A DNA stretch of 64,000 bases from positions 1 through 64,000 of the forward strand of contig DASWJS010000018.1 of NCBI GenBank assembly GCA_036397035.1, given 5' to 3'. The first letter of the stretch is position 1. Each line of letters begins with the position of its first letter. Shown in pieces: positions 1 to 8,525 of the stretch. The translations under genes were made by a program, and so were the position numbers. The notes below the pieces were generated by a model. It saw nothing but the letters and a program-made list of their open reading frames with translations, had not been told where the DNA came from and ran no database searches. This DNA comes from DASWJS01 sp036397035. Its GTDB lineage: Bacteria > Actinomycetota > AC-67.

Positions 1-95
1 GCTTCGCGCCGCCCCCCTGCGTACCCGCCCCACCCGAGGGACATCCGGACCACTCGTTCGTACCCATGAGAGAAGGACGAGCGAAAGGAGTCCGA

Positions 96-344
96 ATGAG
101 GAATCTGGTGCTTGTGGCTCTCGCGGTGGCGGCGATCCTTGCGCCCGCTCACGCGGGCGCACGCACGTGTGTGGGCATGCACGGGACGACGCCGGTCAGC
201 GGCCCGGTTTTCGCGGAGGTGTGCGTCGGGTCGTCGAACCCCGAACCCATGGACTTCCCCTTCTGGGTGGAGCATTGCAAGAGCGTGCCGCCCGCGCAGA
301 CCAGCGTGTGCCTCGAGGTGTCCACGGAACTGCTCGACCTGTGA
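96..344 (+). CDS. small secreted cysteine-containing protein
   Basis: Encodes about 82 residues that begin with a clear signal peptide (MRNL, then a Val/Ala/Leu core ending near AHA-GA), so the product is probably exported. The mature part has four cysteines, which could form two disulfides. I do not recognise a family. I chose the ATG at 96 over the in-frame ATG at 66 because a purine-rich GAAAGGAG lies directly before it and the signal peptide then starts at residue 1. The gene converges with the sigma factor gene just downstream. Function unknown. Confidence 0.6.
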   Translation: MRNLVLVALAVAAILAPAHAGARTCVGMHGTTPVSGPVFAEVCVGSSNPEPMDFPFWVEHCKSVPPAQTSVCLEVSTELLDL

Positions 345-347
345 CGC

Positions 348-1433
348 TCAGCAGGTGGCGCTGAAGTAGTCGTTTCGCGGGAGCCGGTCCCAGCCTTCGC
401 CGTCTCCGCACTCCATCGACGTTCGCTCCTCGTAGAGCGGCTCGCCGTCGGGACTCGTCGGGTCGTAGACCCGAATGGTCAGCGCGGAACGACGCGGCAA
501 GACCGCCCCATCGCGGTGGTCGCGGTCGAATGACGTACGGACGACCGCGACCGCGCCGGCGTCGCGGTGCGGGGATCGGGTGACTGCGTCCCGGCCCGCC
601 TCTGTGCGTGGGGCCGGAGCCGCGTGCCGCAGCATCGCCTCGGGCGTCGCCGCCTGCTCGATCGACTCGGTCTGCGGTTGAGGAGCGATCGTCATCGCGA
701 GCGCGAGGCCGATGAAGACGCTCACGTCGCACGCATAACCCGGGACGTTCGCGATCCACGTGCGGGCGTTTCGCGAGCGCGCCCGCAACCACGGGGCCGG
801 CGCGACGATCGCGCCGAGCGTCCGCATCTCTTCGCGCAGCGCGGTGAGGCGCGCGCGAAGGCGGGTCCTGGCCCGCCAGAGCGCGTTCCGGGTGGCCTTG
901 ACCGTTAGTGCGTAGTCCCTGCCCACCGCGTCTTGGGGCTCGTCCGCGACGACGGTCCTCCAGACGATGGCCCGGTCGCGTTCGGAGATTTCGGCGAACG
1001 CGCGAGGGAGTTCCTGGCGGATCCGGCGCTGCCGGTAACGCTCGATGGAGGCCTCGAACGCATCGGGGCTCGTGGCGCCCGTGTGAAGCGCGAGCATCGC
1101 GTTCGGGCGAGGCTCCTCGAACCGGCGCGCTCCCGTTGAGACGACGTCGATGCAAAGGTTTCGCGCGATCTGGGACAGCCACGGACGCAGCTCGGCCTCC
1201 GCGTCGAACGACTCGATCAAGGCGAGCGCCCGGACGAACGTCTCCTGCGTGAGGTCGTCGGCAAGCTCGGGGCTCGGCAAACGACGGCGGCAGATGCGGT
1301 GAATGGCCGGGCGGTGCCGGCGGTAGACCCACTCGAACGCGGCTCGATCGCCCGCTCTGACCGCCGCGACGGCCTCGGCGTCACTGAGGGTAGTGGCCGA
1401 GCTACGCGGCGCGTGGAACGACGCTACCGTCAC
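348..1433 (-). CDS. ECF sigma-70 factor with C-terminal membrane segment and extracytoplasmic tail
   Basis: The first ~190 residues form an ECF RNA polymerase sigma factor. Region 2 contains the DDLTQETFVRAL helix and the WLSQIARN stretch. Region 4 includes SERDRAIVWR and a helix-turn-helix ending in NALWRARTRLRARL. Beyond this lies an Arg-rich linker, one hydrophobic stretch (about residues 233-250, VSVFIGLALAMTI) and a ~110-residue tail without a recognised domain. A plain ECF factor is about 180-200 residues, so this is close to double. The tail would lie outside the membrane if the hydrophobic stretch spans it. I set the start at GTG 1433 because GAAGGGGG precedes it; a GTG at 1457 is the alternative. 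No separate anti-sigma gene is adjacent, which fits an on-board control domain (inference). Confidence 0.75.
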   Translation of the reverse strand: MTVASFHAPRSSATTLSDAEAVAAVRAGDRAAFEWVYRRHRPAIHRICRRRLPSPELADDLTQETFVRALALIESFDAEAELRPWLSQIARNLCIDVVSTGARRFEEPRPNAMLALHTGATSPDAFEASIERYRQRRIRQELPRAFAEISERDRAIVWRTVVADEPQDAVGRDYALTVKATRNALWRARTRLRARLTALREEMRTLGAIVAPAPWLRARSRNARTWIANVPGYACDVSVFIGLALAMTIAPQPQTESIEQAATPEAMLRHAAPAPRTEAGRDAVTRSPHRDAGAVAVVRTSFDRDHRDGAVLPRRSALTIRVYDPTSPDGEPLYEERTSMECGDGEGWDRLPRNDYFSATC

Positions 1434-1840
1434 GAGACCCCCTTCACCCAGCCGCACGGAGCGGCTTAGGAGAAGTTTGTACCAGATCGGGGGCGGCGGC
1501 GGCGAGGGGAGAGGGACGTTTGGCGCCCTCGGTCGTATGGATAGATGAGACGATGCCGCGCGCGTGGCAGCGGGCGGCTCGGCGAAAGGGAGGCCGGGGC
1601 AACGGCGTCATCCACTCCTGCGGAGTTGCTGCCAAGAGACCCCTTGCCCGCTTCTCGCGGAGAGCCACCCGGCCTCCCCTTTCGCCGCTCACCGCGCTCA
1701 GTCCGCCGAACCGGCAGATTCGGCAGGAACGAAACGCCGTGGCGCCTGCCCCCTCGTGACAAGCGCAGGAAATCGAGCCGACCGGGGAGAACTAGCGCGC
1801 AGGTCCCGGGATCGTTCCCGGTCGAGGAAGGGTTAAGCCA
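1434..1840. other. intergenic region between divergent sigma factor and CocE hydrolase genes
   Basis: About 400 bases without a convincing gene. It must hold the promoters of the two divergent flanking genes. A 6-bp hairpin (AGCCGC/GCGGCT, 1450-1466) sits just before the Shine-Dalgarno sequence of the sigma factor gene. Short open frames here show no Shine-Dalgarno sequence and no protein-like composition. Confidence 0.5.
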
Positions 1841-3817
1841 ATGCGGAAGACCGCCCGAGTCCTGCTCGCGCTCGTCATCGGCGCGACCGTCCTGCCGAGC
1901 CTCGGCGCCAACGCCGAGGGCCCGTCGGGCTACGAGTTCGTCGAGATGCCCGACGGCGTCAAGATCGCCGTGAGCGTCAAGGTTCCCGCGTCCTGCCACA
2001 CGACGCCGTGTCCGACCATCTTCGAGATGAGCGGCTACGACGGCGGCGGCGCGGCGGCCGACGATCGCGGAACGCTCTCGCGCGAGCTGGGTACCGAGGA
2101 GTACATCGGCCTCGGCGACGACTCGCGCCAGCTCACGCGGCACTTCGACGATGCGGTCGAGAACGGCGCGGGCGACTACGCGGTCGTGCACGCCTCGGTC
2201 CGGGGCTCGGGGTGCTCGGGCGGCGAGTTCGACCTGTTCACCTGGCAGGGCGCCCTCGACGGCAAGTTCATCATCGACAACTGGATCCCGGACCAGGAGT
2301 GGTCCAACGGCGACGTGGGCCTGATCGGGCACTCCTACGGCGGCCTGACCGGCACGCTGATCGCCGCGACCAGGCCCGAGCACCTGAAGGTGATCTCGGT
2401 GTCCGGCCTGATCGACGACCTCTACCGCGGGATCGTCTACCCGGGCGGCGTGAGCAACTACGGGTTCCCGCTGCTGTGGACCGGCGGCATCCGCACGCTC
2501 TACGACGTCGGCGGCGGGCTCGCGCCCCGCATCTACCGCCCGCTGAACGAGGGCTACGAAGACCAGGCGTTGGAGTGCGGTGAGAGCCTGAGCACCAAGA
2601 ACCGTAGCGTCCTGAACGACGCGATCGTGCAAGGCATCAGCGACACCGACACCGACTGGTACCGCGCCCGCTCGCTGATCCACCATGTCGGCAAGATCGA
2701 TGTACCGGTCCACGTCGTCGGGGCCTACCAGGACGAGCAGACCGGCCCGCGCGGGCCGACGCACGTGTGGGAGGCGCTCGACCCGGCCGTGGACAAGCGG
2801 CTCGTGCTGAGCAACGGCAACCACGACACCGCCGGGCTGTATGCGGGAACGAACATCCGCCGGGACCGGGTGGACTGGCTGAACCACTACCTGTTCGGCA
2901 CGGAGTTCGACGACGGGTTGTCGGCCGTCGACAACGGCGGCTTCGGTGCGATCAACCCGCACAAGCGCGTTCGGATCTACCTCGAGTCCACACACCTCCC
3001 GGCCACCGGCAAGGGATACCCGAACGGCATCATCGACACCACGGACTTCCCGCTGCCGCAGACGCAGTGGACCGACTACTTCTTCGGTCCCGACGAGACG
3101 CTTGCCGCGAGCCCGCCGGCCGGGGGAAGCATCTCCTACGTCTCGGGCAGCCCGCGTCACGGCTGGTTCCGCGAGTTCGGCGAGACGGAGGGCACGCCGT
3201 TCACGACCTACCAGGGGCCCGACGAGCTGCAGTTCTCGACCGTGCTGAGCGAAACCGAGAACACGATCGTCGCCGGACCGATCATGGCGTCGCTCGACCT
3301 GTCCACGACGGCGATCGACACCGAGCTGTACGTCGAAGTCATCGACCAGGCGCCGGACGGGACCCGCGCGTACTTGCAGCGCGGGGTGCTCAAGGCGTCG
3401 CACCGGGCGATCCTGCCCTCCAACTCGGATTGCGTGCTGCTCCCCGGTAACGAGCACGGGAGCTGCAACGCTCCCAACGCCTACCTGTACCGGCCCTACC
3501 GTCCGCACGCGCAGGCCGATTACCTGACGCCGGGCCAGCGGTACGAGCTGGCCGTCGAGGTCTGGCCGCTGGGGCACGTCTTCCGTCCCGGTCACCAGCT
3601 TCGAATCCTGGTGACCACGCCGCCGCTGTTCGACAACTACTACGCCTACGTGCCCAAGCGGCCGGTCGGGCTGAACACGGTCTACTTCGGGGCGAGCTCG
3701 AAGATCACCCTGCCGGTGATCCCGGCGAGCGCGGTCAACGTCAAGCCGCTCGCGACCCCGGGCCCGACCTGCGACCAGCAAGACGCGCTCCGCTGCCTTC
3801 GGGCGGGCCAGTACTGA
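1841..3817 (+). CDS. secreted CocE/NonD-family alpha/beta hydrolase (X-Pro dipeptidyl-peptidase-like)
   Basis: A 658-residue protein with an N-terminal signal peptide (MRKTARVLLALVIGATVLP...GANA). The N-terminal half is an alpha/beta hydrolase with the nucleophile elbow GHSYGG, followed by acidic and His residues typical of the CocE / S15 peptidase family (for example SNGNHDTAG). The C-terminal third resembles the beta-rich PepX_C domain (LPVIPAS near the end). Family members cleave esters or X-Pro dipeptides; the substrate cannot be read from sequence. The start is supported by GAAGGGTTAAG upstream. It converges with the ceramidase-like gene over a shared hairpin, and both appear to be exported hydrolases. 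Confidence 0.85.
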   Translation: MRKTARVLLALVIGATVLPSLGANAEGPSGYEFVEMPDGVKIAVSVKVPASCHTTPCPTIFEMSGYDGGGAAADDRGTLSRELGTEEYIGLGDDSRQLTRHFDDAVENGAGDYAVVHASVRGSGCSGGEFDLFTWQGALDGKFIIDNWIPDQEWSNGDVGLIGHSYGGLTGTLIAATRPEHLKVISVSGLIDDLYRGIVYPGGVSNYGFPLLWTGGIRTLYDVGGGLAPRIYRPLNEGYEDQALECGESLSTKNRSVLNDAIVQGISDTDTDWYRARSLIHHVGKIDVPVHVVGAYQDEQTGPRGPTHVWEALDPAVDKRLVLSNGNHDTAGLYAGTNIRRDRVDWLNHYLFGTEFDDGLSAVDNGGFGAINPHKRVRIYLESTHLPATGKGYPNGIIDTTDFPLPQTQWTDYFFGPDETLAASPPAGGSISYVSGSPRHGWFREFGETEGTPFTTYQGPDELQFSTVLSETENTIVAGPIMASLDLSTTAIDTELYVEVIDQAPDGTRAYLQRGVLKASHRAILPSNSDCVLLPGNEHGSCNAPNAYLYRPYRPHAQADYLTPGQRYELAVEVWPLGHVFRPGHQLRILVTTPPLFDNYYAYVPKRPVGLNTVYFGASSKITLPVIPASAVNVKPLATPGPTCDQQDALRCLRAGQY

Positions 3818-3821
3818 AGCT

Positions 3822-3867
3822 GAGTCCGCCGGGCCCGAGCGTGTGCTCGGTCGGGTCCGGCGGATTC
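3822..3867. terminator. bidirectional terminator-like hairpin
   Basis: The arms starting GAGTCCGCCGGGCCCGA and ending TCGGGTCCGGCGGATTC pair with G-U wobbles around a short loop. The hairpin sits exactly between two convergent stop codons. There is no long T-tract, as in many GC-rich genomes. Confidence 0.6.
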
Positions 3868-3871
3868 GCGT

Positions 3872-6613
3872 CTACGCGATCGGGATCGGCGCCCCGTTGG
3901 TCTCGCCGTAGGAGTCCCGGATCCCGCCCGCGGCGACGATCACCGAGTCGCCCGGCTGATACGGGACTTCCCACCGGCCGTCCGAAATTGCCCCCGGCAC
4001 CTCGGCGCCGTTGACCGTGAAGGTCACCGACTCGACGGTGCTCGTCGCCGCCCACGGACGGAACGAGCAGGTCTTGCAGAGCACCGCGTTCCCGTCGTCG
4101 CCGACATAGCGGAAGGCCGAGCCGTACGTGCGCGGGTAGACGATCGAGCCGACCGTCACCCATGCGGTCCCGCCGTCGATGCCGGACCCCGAGGCCGTGA
4201 TTCCTTCCCAGGCGCCGACGTGGAACGGCTCGCTTTCGAACGAGTATGGGACGTTCGAGCCGCCCTGCCGGATCACGCCGCCGACGACGAAGCGGTAGTC
4301 GCCGTCGGGCGTCTGGCGGTCGGGGTGCACGGTGACCGGGAAGGCGTCGAACGCTTCGAAGTTCGCGGTCCAGAGCCACTCCTGGTTGCCGGAGTAGGTG
4401 TCGGTGAGCGCGTTGAGGCCCCCGGCGGGGAAGCGCACCTTCGTTTGCACCTCGCCGCTCTGGTCGGCGTAGGGCACCCAGTCGCCGCGCACCAGGCGCT
4501 CGACGGCCACGACCGGGTTGTCAACGGCGTTGGAGCCGCCGCGCCAGGTGAAGGCGGCCGCGTCGAAGCGCGTGACGTCCGCGGGCTGCTCGACCGCTGC
4601 TGCGGGCCCGACGTCGTTCGGCAGGGCCGCGAGCCAGGTGTTGTAGGCGGCGTTGGACGCCTGGCCGAGCGCGATCGCGATCGCCTCCTGGCGAGCTTCG
4701 TCGACGGCGACGAGCGCCGAGTGGGGCTCCGCCGGAACCGCGGGCCCGCCGTGGAGCTGGCCGGCCATCCGCACCAGCCGCGTCACCATGTAGTCGGCGG
4801 TGTGCGGGCCGTAGGAGGTCAGCGCCTTGCGGTAGTGGTCGTAGGCCATGTACTCGCGGTAGCTGACGGTGTAGCCGTTGTAGTCGGTGGCGTGGCCGAT
4901 GCCGACGACGAGCTTGTAGCCCGTGTTCTCGTCAAGCTCCTCCCGCCCGAAGTTGCCCCAGATGGCGGCAGGGTCGGCGGGCTCGGAGTTCGCGGCCACC
5001 GCGTTTTCGGCCGCGTCCCACCCGTCGGCGGGGTTGTGAACCTGCGCGCGCATCCGTTCGTAGCGCGCATTGCTGAAGGTCGTCGTCTGCGGCAGCGAGC
5101 AGGTCCAGGTGGTGTCGGGGTTCTGCGCGCAGTTGCCCGGCAGCTCGGTCCAGTCGAAGCCGTTGACGAAGTCGCCGGCGACGTCGTTCGCGCGGCTTTC
5201 GAAGTTCAGGATCAGGTCCATCTGCGCCTCGCACGCGCACGAGCCCAGGACGACGTCGCCGATGCGGAAGGTTTGCAGGCGCAAGCGAAGGTTCTCCTCG
5301 ACCGCGGCGAAGCCCGGCGCGTCGTAGTGGTCGGGCACCGGGAACCCGTGCTCCTTGAGGTTCTCCCAGGCCATGTTCTGCGGGTCGTTGCCGCCCGCGC
5401 GCTCGCAGTCCGGCAGCCCCAGGATGGGCGAGCCGGGGTTGCCCTCGACCGTGCTCTCCGTCCGGCAGTTCGACACGCTGGGGTACGGGTGCGAGAGCGG
5501 TCCGGGGAAGAACATGCTGAGGTAGTCGACCGGCGCCTGGGTCGTGAAGGGCACGGCCCCCTCGCCGTCGCCGATCTCGTCGAAGGCCTGGACGACGGTG
5601 TCGGCCAGGTACCGAGCGCCGCGCTCGGTCTGCGCGTGGCCGACGTGTGCCCACGCGCGGATCACGCCGTCGGGCAGCGTCTCGTAGTTGCTGCGGAAGT
5701 AGGGACCTTCCGACGAGCCGACGTCGCCCTGGCTGTAGACGAGCGTCGCGCCGGTGTCGCGCTCGACGAAGCGCTCCAGCGGTCCCAGGAAGTCGGCCGT
5801 GATGAGGTCGTAGCCGTCGAGCGACTCGGGGTGCTGGCCGTGGTTCATCCAGATCGCGTAGGGCTCGGGCTGATCGGGGTTGGTCACGTCGTCGATCCGC
5901 ATGACCGTGACGCCGAAGTCGGCCCAGCCGCCTTCGCCGCCCCAGGTCTCCGGGTAGCCGCGCGGCGTGCCGTCGTCGGCCAGGCCGCGTCCGGTGATGT
6001 TGCCCTTGTAGATGGTGTGCTTGATCGTCGTCGCGCCGATGCGCACCGGGCGCAGCGCCGCCGCCGCCTGCTCGATCGAGGCCGCCATCTGGCGGGCGTG
6101 GTACTCGAACGCGCGGATCTCGAAGGCGTCCTGGAAGAGCCAGACGCCCCACGCGGGGCTCATGTAGTAGGGCGAGGAGTGGTTATGCGAGGCGTGCAGC
6201 AGGATCTGGTCGTAGCCGATCCCGGAGGTCTGGTTCGCGTCCAGGATCTGCGCGACTCGCCGGACCAGCAAGTCCTGCGCGAGGTAAGAGTCGCTCTTGA
6301 CCAGCGCGATCCGCTTGCCGTTCGTGCCCTCGACGACGAGCGCGCGGTAGGTGAGCCGGGACTGGACGCCGTAGGAGTGCTGCTGGACGTTGCTGTGGTT
6401 GAAGGGGTCGAACTCCTCGCCCGTAACCAAGCCGAGCGCGTTCGGGTTCTTGTCGCTGTACTGACCGGAGCCGATGCCGACCTGGTAGGTCGCGTCCGCG
6501 ACGCCGACCCCGGCTCGCAAGACTGCGTCTGGTTCGGCCGACGAACGGGCGGCGGCCGGCGTGACGACGACGGCGAGGGCGACTGCGATGGCGGAGGCAC
6601 GGAAGCGGCGCAC
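3872..6613 (-). CDS. secreted neutral/alkaline ceramidase-like protein
   Basis: A protein of about 913 residues with a signal peptide (RRFRASAIAVALAVVV..A). The body resembles neutral/alkaline non-lysosomal ceramidases: an early RAGVGVADATYQVG segment, the metal-binding type motif HASHNHSSPYY, and later MNHGQHPES and SQGDVGSSEGP stretches. Ceramidases hydrolyse the N-acyl bond of ceramide; a different amide substrate is equally possible here. It is longer than a typical ceramidase (~650-750 residues), with an extra C-terminal beta-rich part. I set the start at GTG 6613 because AAGGAGA lies 8 nt upstream; the ATG at 6649 has no such support. It is divergent from the aldolase gene. Confidence 0.7.
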   Translation of the reverse strand: MRRFRASAIAVALAVVVTPAAARSSAEPDAVLRAGVGVADATYQVGIGSGQYSDKNPNALGLVTGEEFDPFNHSNVQQHSYGVQSRLTYRALVVEGTNGKRIALVKSDSYLAQDLLVRRVAQILDANQTSGIGYDQILLHASHNHSSPYYMSPAWGVWLFQDAFEIRAFEYHARQMAASIEQAAAALRPVRIGATTIKHTIYKGNITGRGLADDGTPRGYPETWGGEGGWADFGVTVMRIDDVTNPDQPEPYAIWMNHGQHPESLDGYDLITADFLGPLERFVERDTGATLVYSQGDVGSSEGPYFRSNYETLPDGVIRAWAHVGHAQTERGARYLADTVVQAFDEIGDGEGAVPFTTQAPVDYLSMFFPGPLSHPYPSVSNCRTESTVEGNPGSPILGLPDCERAGGNDPQNMAWENLKEHGFPVPDHYDAPGFAAVEENLRLRLQTFRIGDVVLGSCACEAQMDLILNFESRANDVAGDFVNGFDWTELPGNCAQNPDTTWTCSLPQTTTFSNARYERMRAQVHNPADGWDAAENAVAANSEPADPAAIWGNFGREELDENTGYKLVVGIGHATDYNGYTVSYREYMAYDHYRKALTSYGPHTADYMVTRLVRMAGQLHGGPAVPAEPHSALVAVDEARQEAIAIALGQASNAAYNTWLAALPNDVGPAAAVEQPADVTRFDAAAFTWRGGSNAVDNPVVAVERLVRGDWVPYADQSGEVQTKVRFPAGGLNALTDTYSGNQEWLWTANFEAFDAFPVTVHPDRQTPDGDYRFVVGGVIRQGGSNVPYSFESEPFHVGAWEGITASGSGIDGGTAWVTVGSIVYPRTYGSAFRYVGDDGNAVLCKTCSFRPWAATSTVESVTFTVNGAEVPGAISDGRWEVPYQPGDSVIVAAGGIRDSYGETNGAPIPIA

Positions 6614-6777
6614 GATGGGTTCTCCTTGTCGGTAGCGAACGCGGTGCACGAACTCGACCGGGCAGTCGGGTCCGTCTTGTCCTGATTCGACACCCGCCCC
6701 GCTTTCCCTGCCCGGATGTGCCCGAGCCGAGGACGCCCGCTACGCTGGCGTCCCGCCCGCCGAGTCGAGGAGGAGCC

Positions 6778-7563
6778 ATGCCCAAGCCGCTCGCGACCAG
6801 CGAACTGGACGACACGCCGCTGCCGGCCCCGCCCGAGCGATCGGTCGAGGAGGAGCGCCTGCACCGCAAGCAGCGCCTCGCCGCCGCCTTCCGGATGTTC
6901 AGCAAGTGCGGCTTCGACGAGGGCGTCGCCGGGCACATCACCGCCCGCGACCCCGAGCGGCTCGACCACTTCTGGGTGAACCCGTTCGGGATGCACTTCT
7001 CCCACATCCGGGTGAGCGACCTCGTCCTGGTCAACCACGCCGGCGAAGTCGTGGAGGGCGACAAGCTGGTGAACCAGGCCGCCTACGCGATCCACTCGCA
7101 GGTCCACGCCGCGCGGCCCGACGTCGTGGCGGCCGCGCACGCCCACTCGCTCTACGGCAAGACGCTCAGCGCGATGCCGATGATGGTGGAGCCGATCACG
7201 CAGGACGCATGCGCCTTCTACGGCGACCACGGCAGGCTCGAGGAGTTCACCGGCGTCGTCTTCGACGTCGCCGAGGGCAAGAAGATCGCCCACGCGCTCG
7301 GCGAGCACAAGGCCGTCATCCTGCAGAACCACGGCCTGCTGACCGTCGGGCACACCGTCGACGAGGCCGCGTGGTGGTTCATCTCGATGGAGCGGAGCTG
7401 CCAGTCCCAGCTCATCGCCTATGCGGCCGGCACGCCGATCCAGATCGACGACGAGGCGGCGGCCGCCACCCAGGAGCAGATCGGCTCGCACGCCGCGGGT
7501 TGGTTCCAGTTCCAGCCGCTCTACGAACGGATCGTGCGCGAGCAGCCCGACCTGCTGGAGTAG
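6778..7563 (+). CDS. class II aldolase/adducin-family protein
   Basis: A 261-residue protein of the class II aldolase/adducin family. The zinc-binding signature is visible as AHAHSLYGK and a later His in LQNHGLLTVG. GVAGHITARDP and WVNPFGMHF belong to the conserved N-terminal part. Members act as fuculose- or ribulose-phosphate aldolases, or as decarboxylases; which one cannot be told. GAGGAGG lies just before the ATG at 6778. Confidence 0.85.
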   Translation: MPKPLATSELDDTPLPAPPERSVEEERLHRKQRLAAAFRMFSKCGFDEGVAGHITARDPERLDHFWVNPFGMHFSHIRVSDLVLVNHAGEVVEGDKLVNQAAYAIHSQVHAARPDVVAAAHAHSLYGKTLSAMPMMVEPITQDACAFYGDHGRLEEFTGVVFDVAEGKKIAHALGEHKAVILQNHGLLTVGHTVDEAAWWFISMERSCQSQLIAYAAGTPIQIDDEAAAATQEQIGSHAAGWFQFQPLYERIVREQPDLLE

Positions 7564-7641
7564 ACGCCCCCGGGCAGAGGAACCGCCCAACCCCGGCGGA
7601 CGTCTGAGGGGGAGGTCCCCACGTCCCCGGGAGGAAGCGCA

Positions 7642-8442
7642 ATGAGACGCATCGTCGCAGTTGCCTCGCTGCTCGCCGCCGCCGCCTGCACGTCCGGCGG
7701 CTCGCTCGTTCAGGACCAGCCGCCGCGCGGCGCAGACGAACTGCTCCTTCGGGTCGCCTACGAAGGCGGTTTCACCCCTCCGGAGTACCAGGTGATCCGG
7801 ATGCCCATCGTGTCGGTCTTCGGCGACGGGCGCGTCGTGACGGAGGGCCCGCAGATCGAGATCTACCCCTCGCCGGCGCTGCCGTCGGTCGTGGTTCGCA
7901 CGGTGAGCGAAGACGCGGTCGAGCTGATCCTGGACCGCGCGCGCGAGGCCGGCCTCACCGGACCGGACCGCGAGCTGACAAACGATACGATCGCCGACGC
8001 GGCCGACACGGTCTTCACCGTGGACTACGGCGACGAGACGCACACCACGAGGGCCTACGCGCTCGGGTTCGACGACGATGCCGAGCGCGCAGCGCTCACG
8101 AAGTTCCAGAACGACATGACCGACCTCGCGAGCTGGCTGCCGGCCGAGGACCTCGGCGAAGAGAGCGAGTGGGAGATCGACCGGCTGCGGATCGCCGTGC
8201 AGGACTACGCGGGGGATCCCGAGGTGCCGCAGGGGGCGAAGGACTGGCCGCTGGCGACGCCGCTCGCGAGCTTCGGCCAGGAGACCGCGTTCGGGATCCG
8301 CTGCGGCGCGGTCGAAGGCGAGGATCTCGCGACTCTGCTGCCGGAGGTCCGCAGCTCCAACCAGCTCACGCCCTGGACGAGCGACGGGAAGGACTTTCGC
8401 CTGAACGTCCGGCCGCTTCTTCCCGACGAACCCGACTGCTGA
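7642..8442 (+). CDS. predicted lipoprotein of unknown function
   Basis: A 266-residue protein that begins MRRIVAVASLLAAAAC, a lipoprotein signal with Cys16 as the likely lipidated residue. The rest (VFGDGRVVTEGPQ, VDYGDETHTTRAYALG) resembles uncharacterised actinobacterial lipoproteins. No catalytic motif is seen. GGGAGGAAGCGC precedes the ATG. A strong hairpin follows the gene. Confidence 0.75.
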   Translation: MRRIVAVASLLAAAACTSGGSLVQDQPPRGADELLLRVAYEGGFTPPEYQVIRMPIVSVFGDGRVVTEGPQIEIYPSPALPSVVVRTVSEDAVELILDRAREAGLTGPDRELTNDTIADAADTVFTVDYGDETHTTRAYALGFDDDAERAALTKFQNDMTDLASWLPAEDLGEESEWEIDRLRIAVQDYAGDPEVPQGAKDWPLATPLASFGQETAFGIRCGAVEGEDLATLLPEVRSSNQLTPWTSDGKDFRLNVRPLLPDEPDC

Positions 8443-8458
8443 GCCTGGTAGCCTTGCG

Positions 8459-8487
8459 GAACGGGCCGGCAGTGCGCCGGCCCGTTC
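8459..8487 (+). terminator. perfect 12-bp GC hairpin downstream of lipoprotein gene
   Basis: GAACGGGCCGGC (8459-8470) and GCCGGCCCGTTC (8476-8487) pair perfectly around a 5-nt loop, with TTCC following. It most likely ends the lipoprotein transcript. A TAGCCT box just upstream could also place the hairpin at the 5' end of the typA mRNA. Confidence 0.65.
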
Positions 8488-8525
8488 TTCCTGCGAGGAG
8501 CCCGTCGTTGCCGGAGCACGCGGCC

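Noticed and set aside
1466..3781. Long open frame antisense to the CocE hydrolase gene
   Set aside because: High GC removes stop codons from the opposite strand; composition is Arg/Val/Asp-rich without domains, and the sense gene is certain.
4220..6685. Very long open frame antisense to the ceramidase-like gene
   Set aside because: Same high-GC shadow effect; no motif, and the minus-strand protein has a signal peptide and family motifs.
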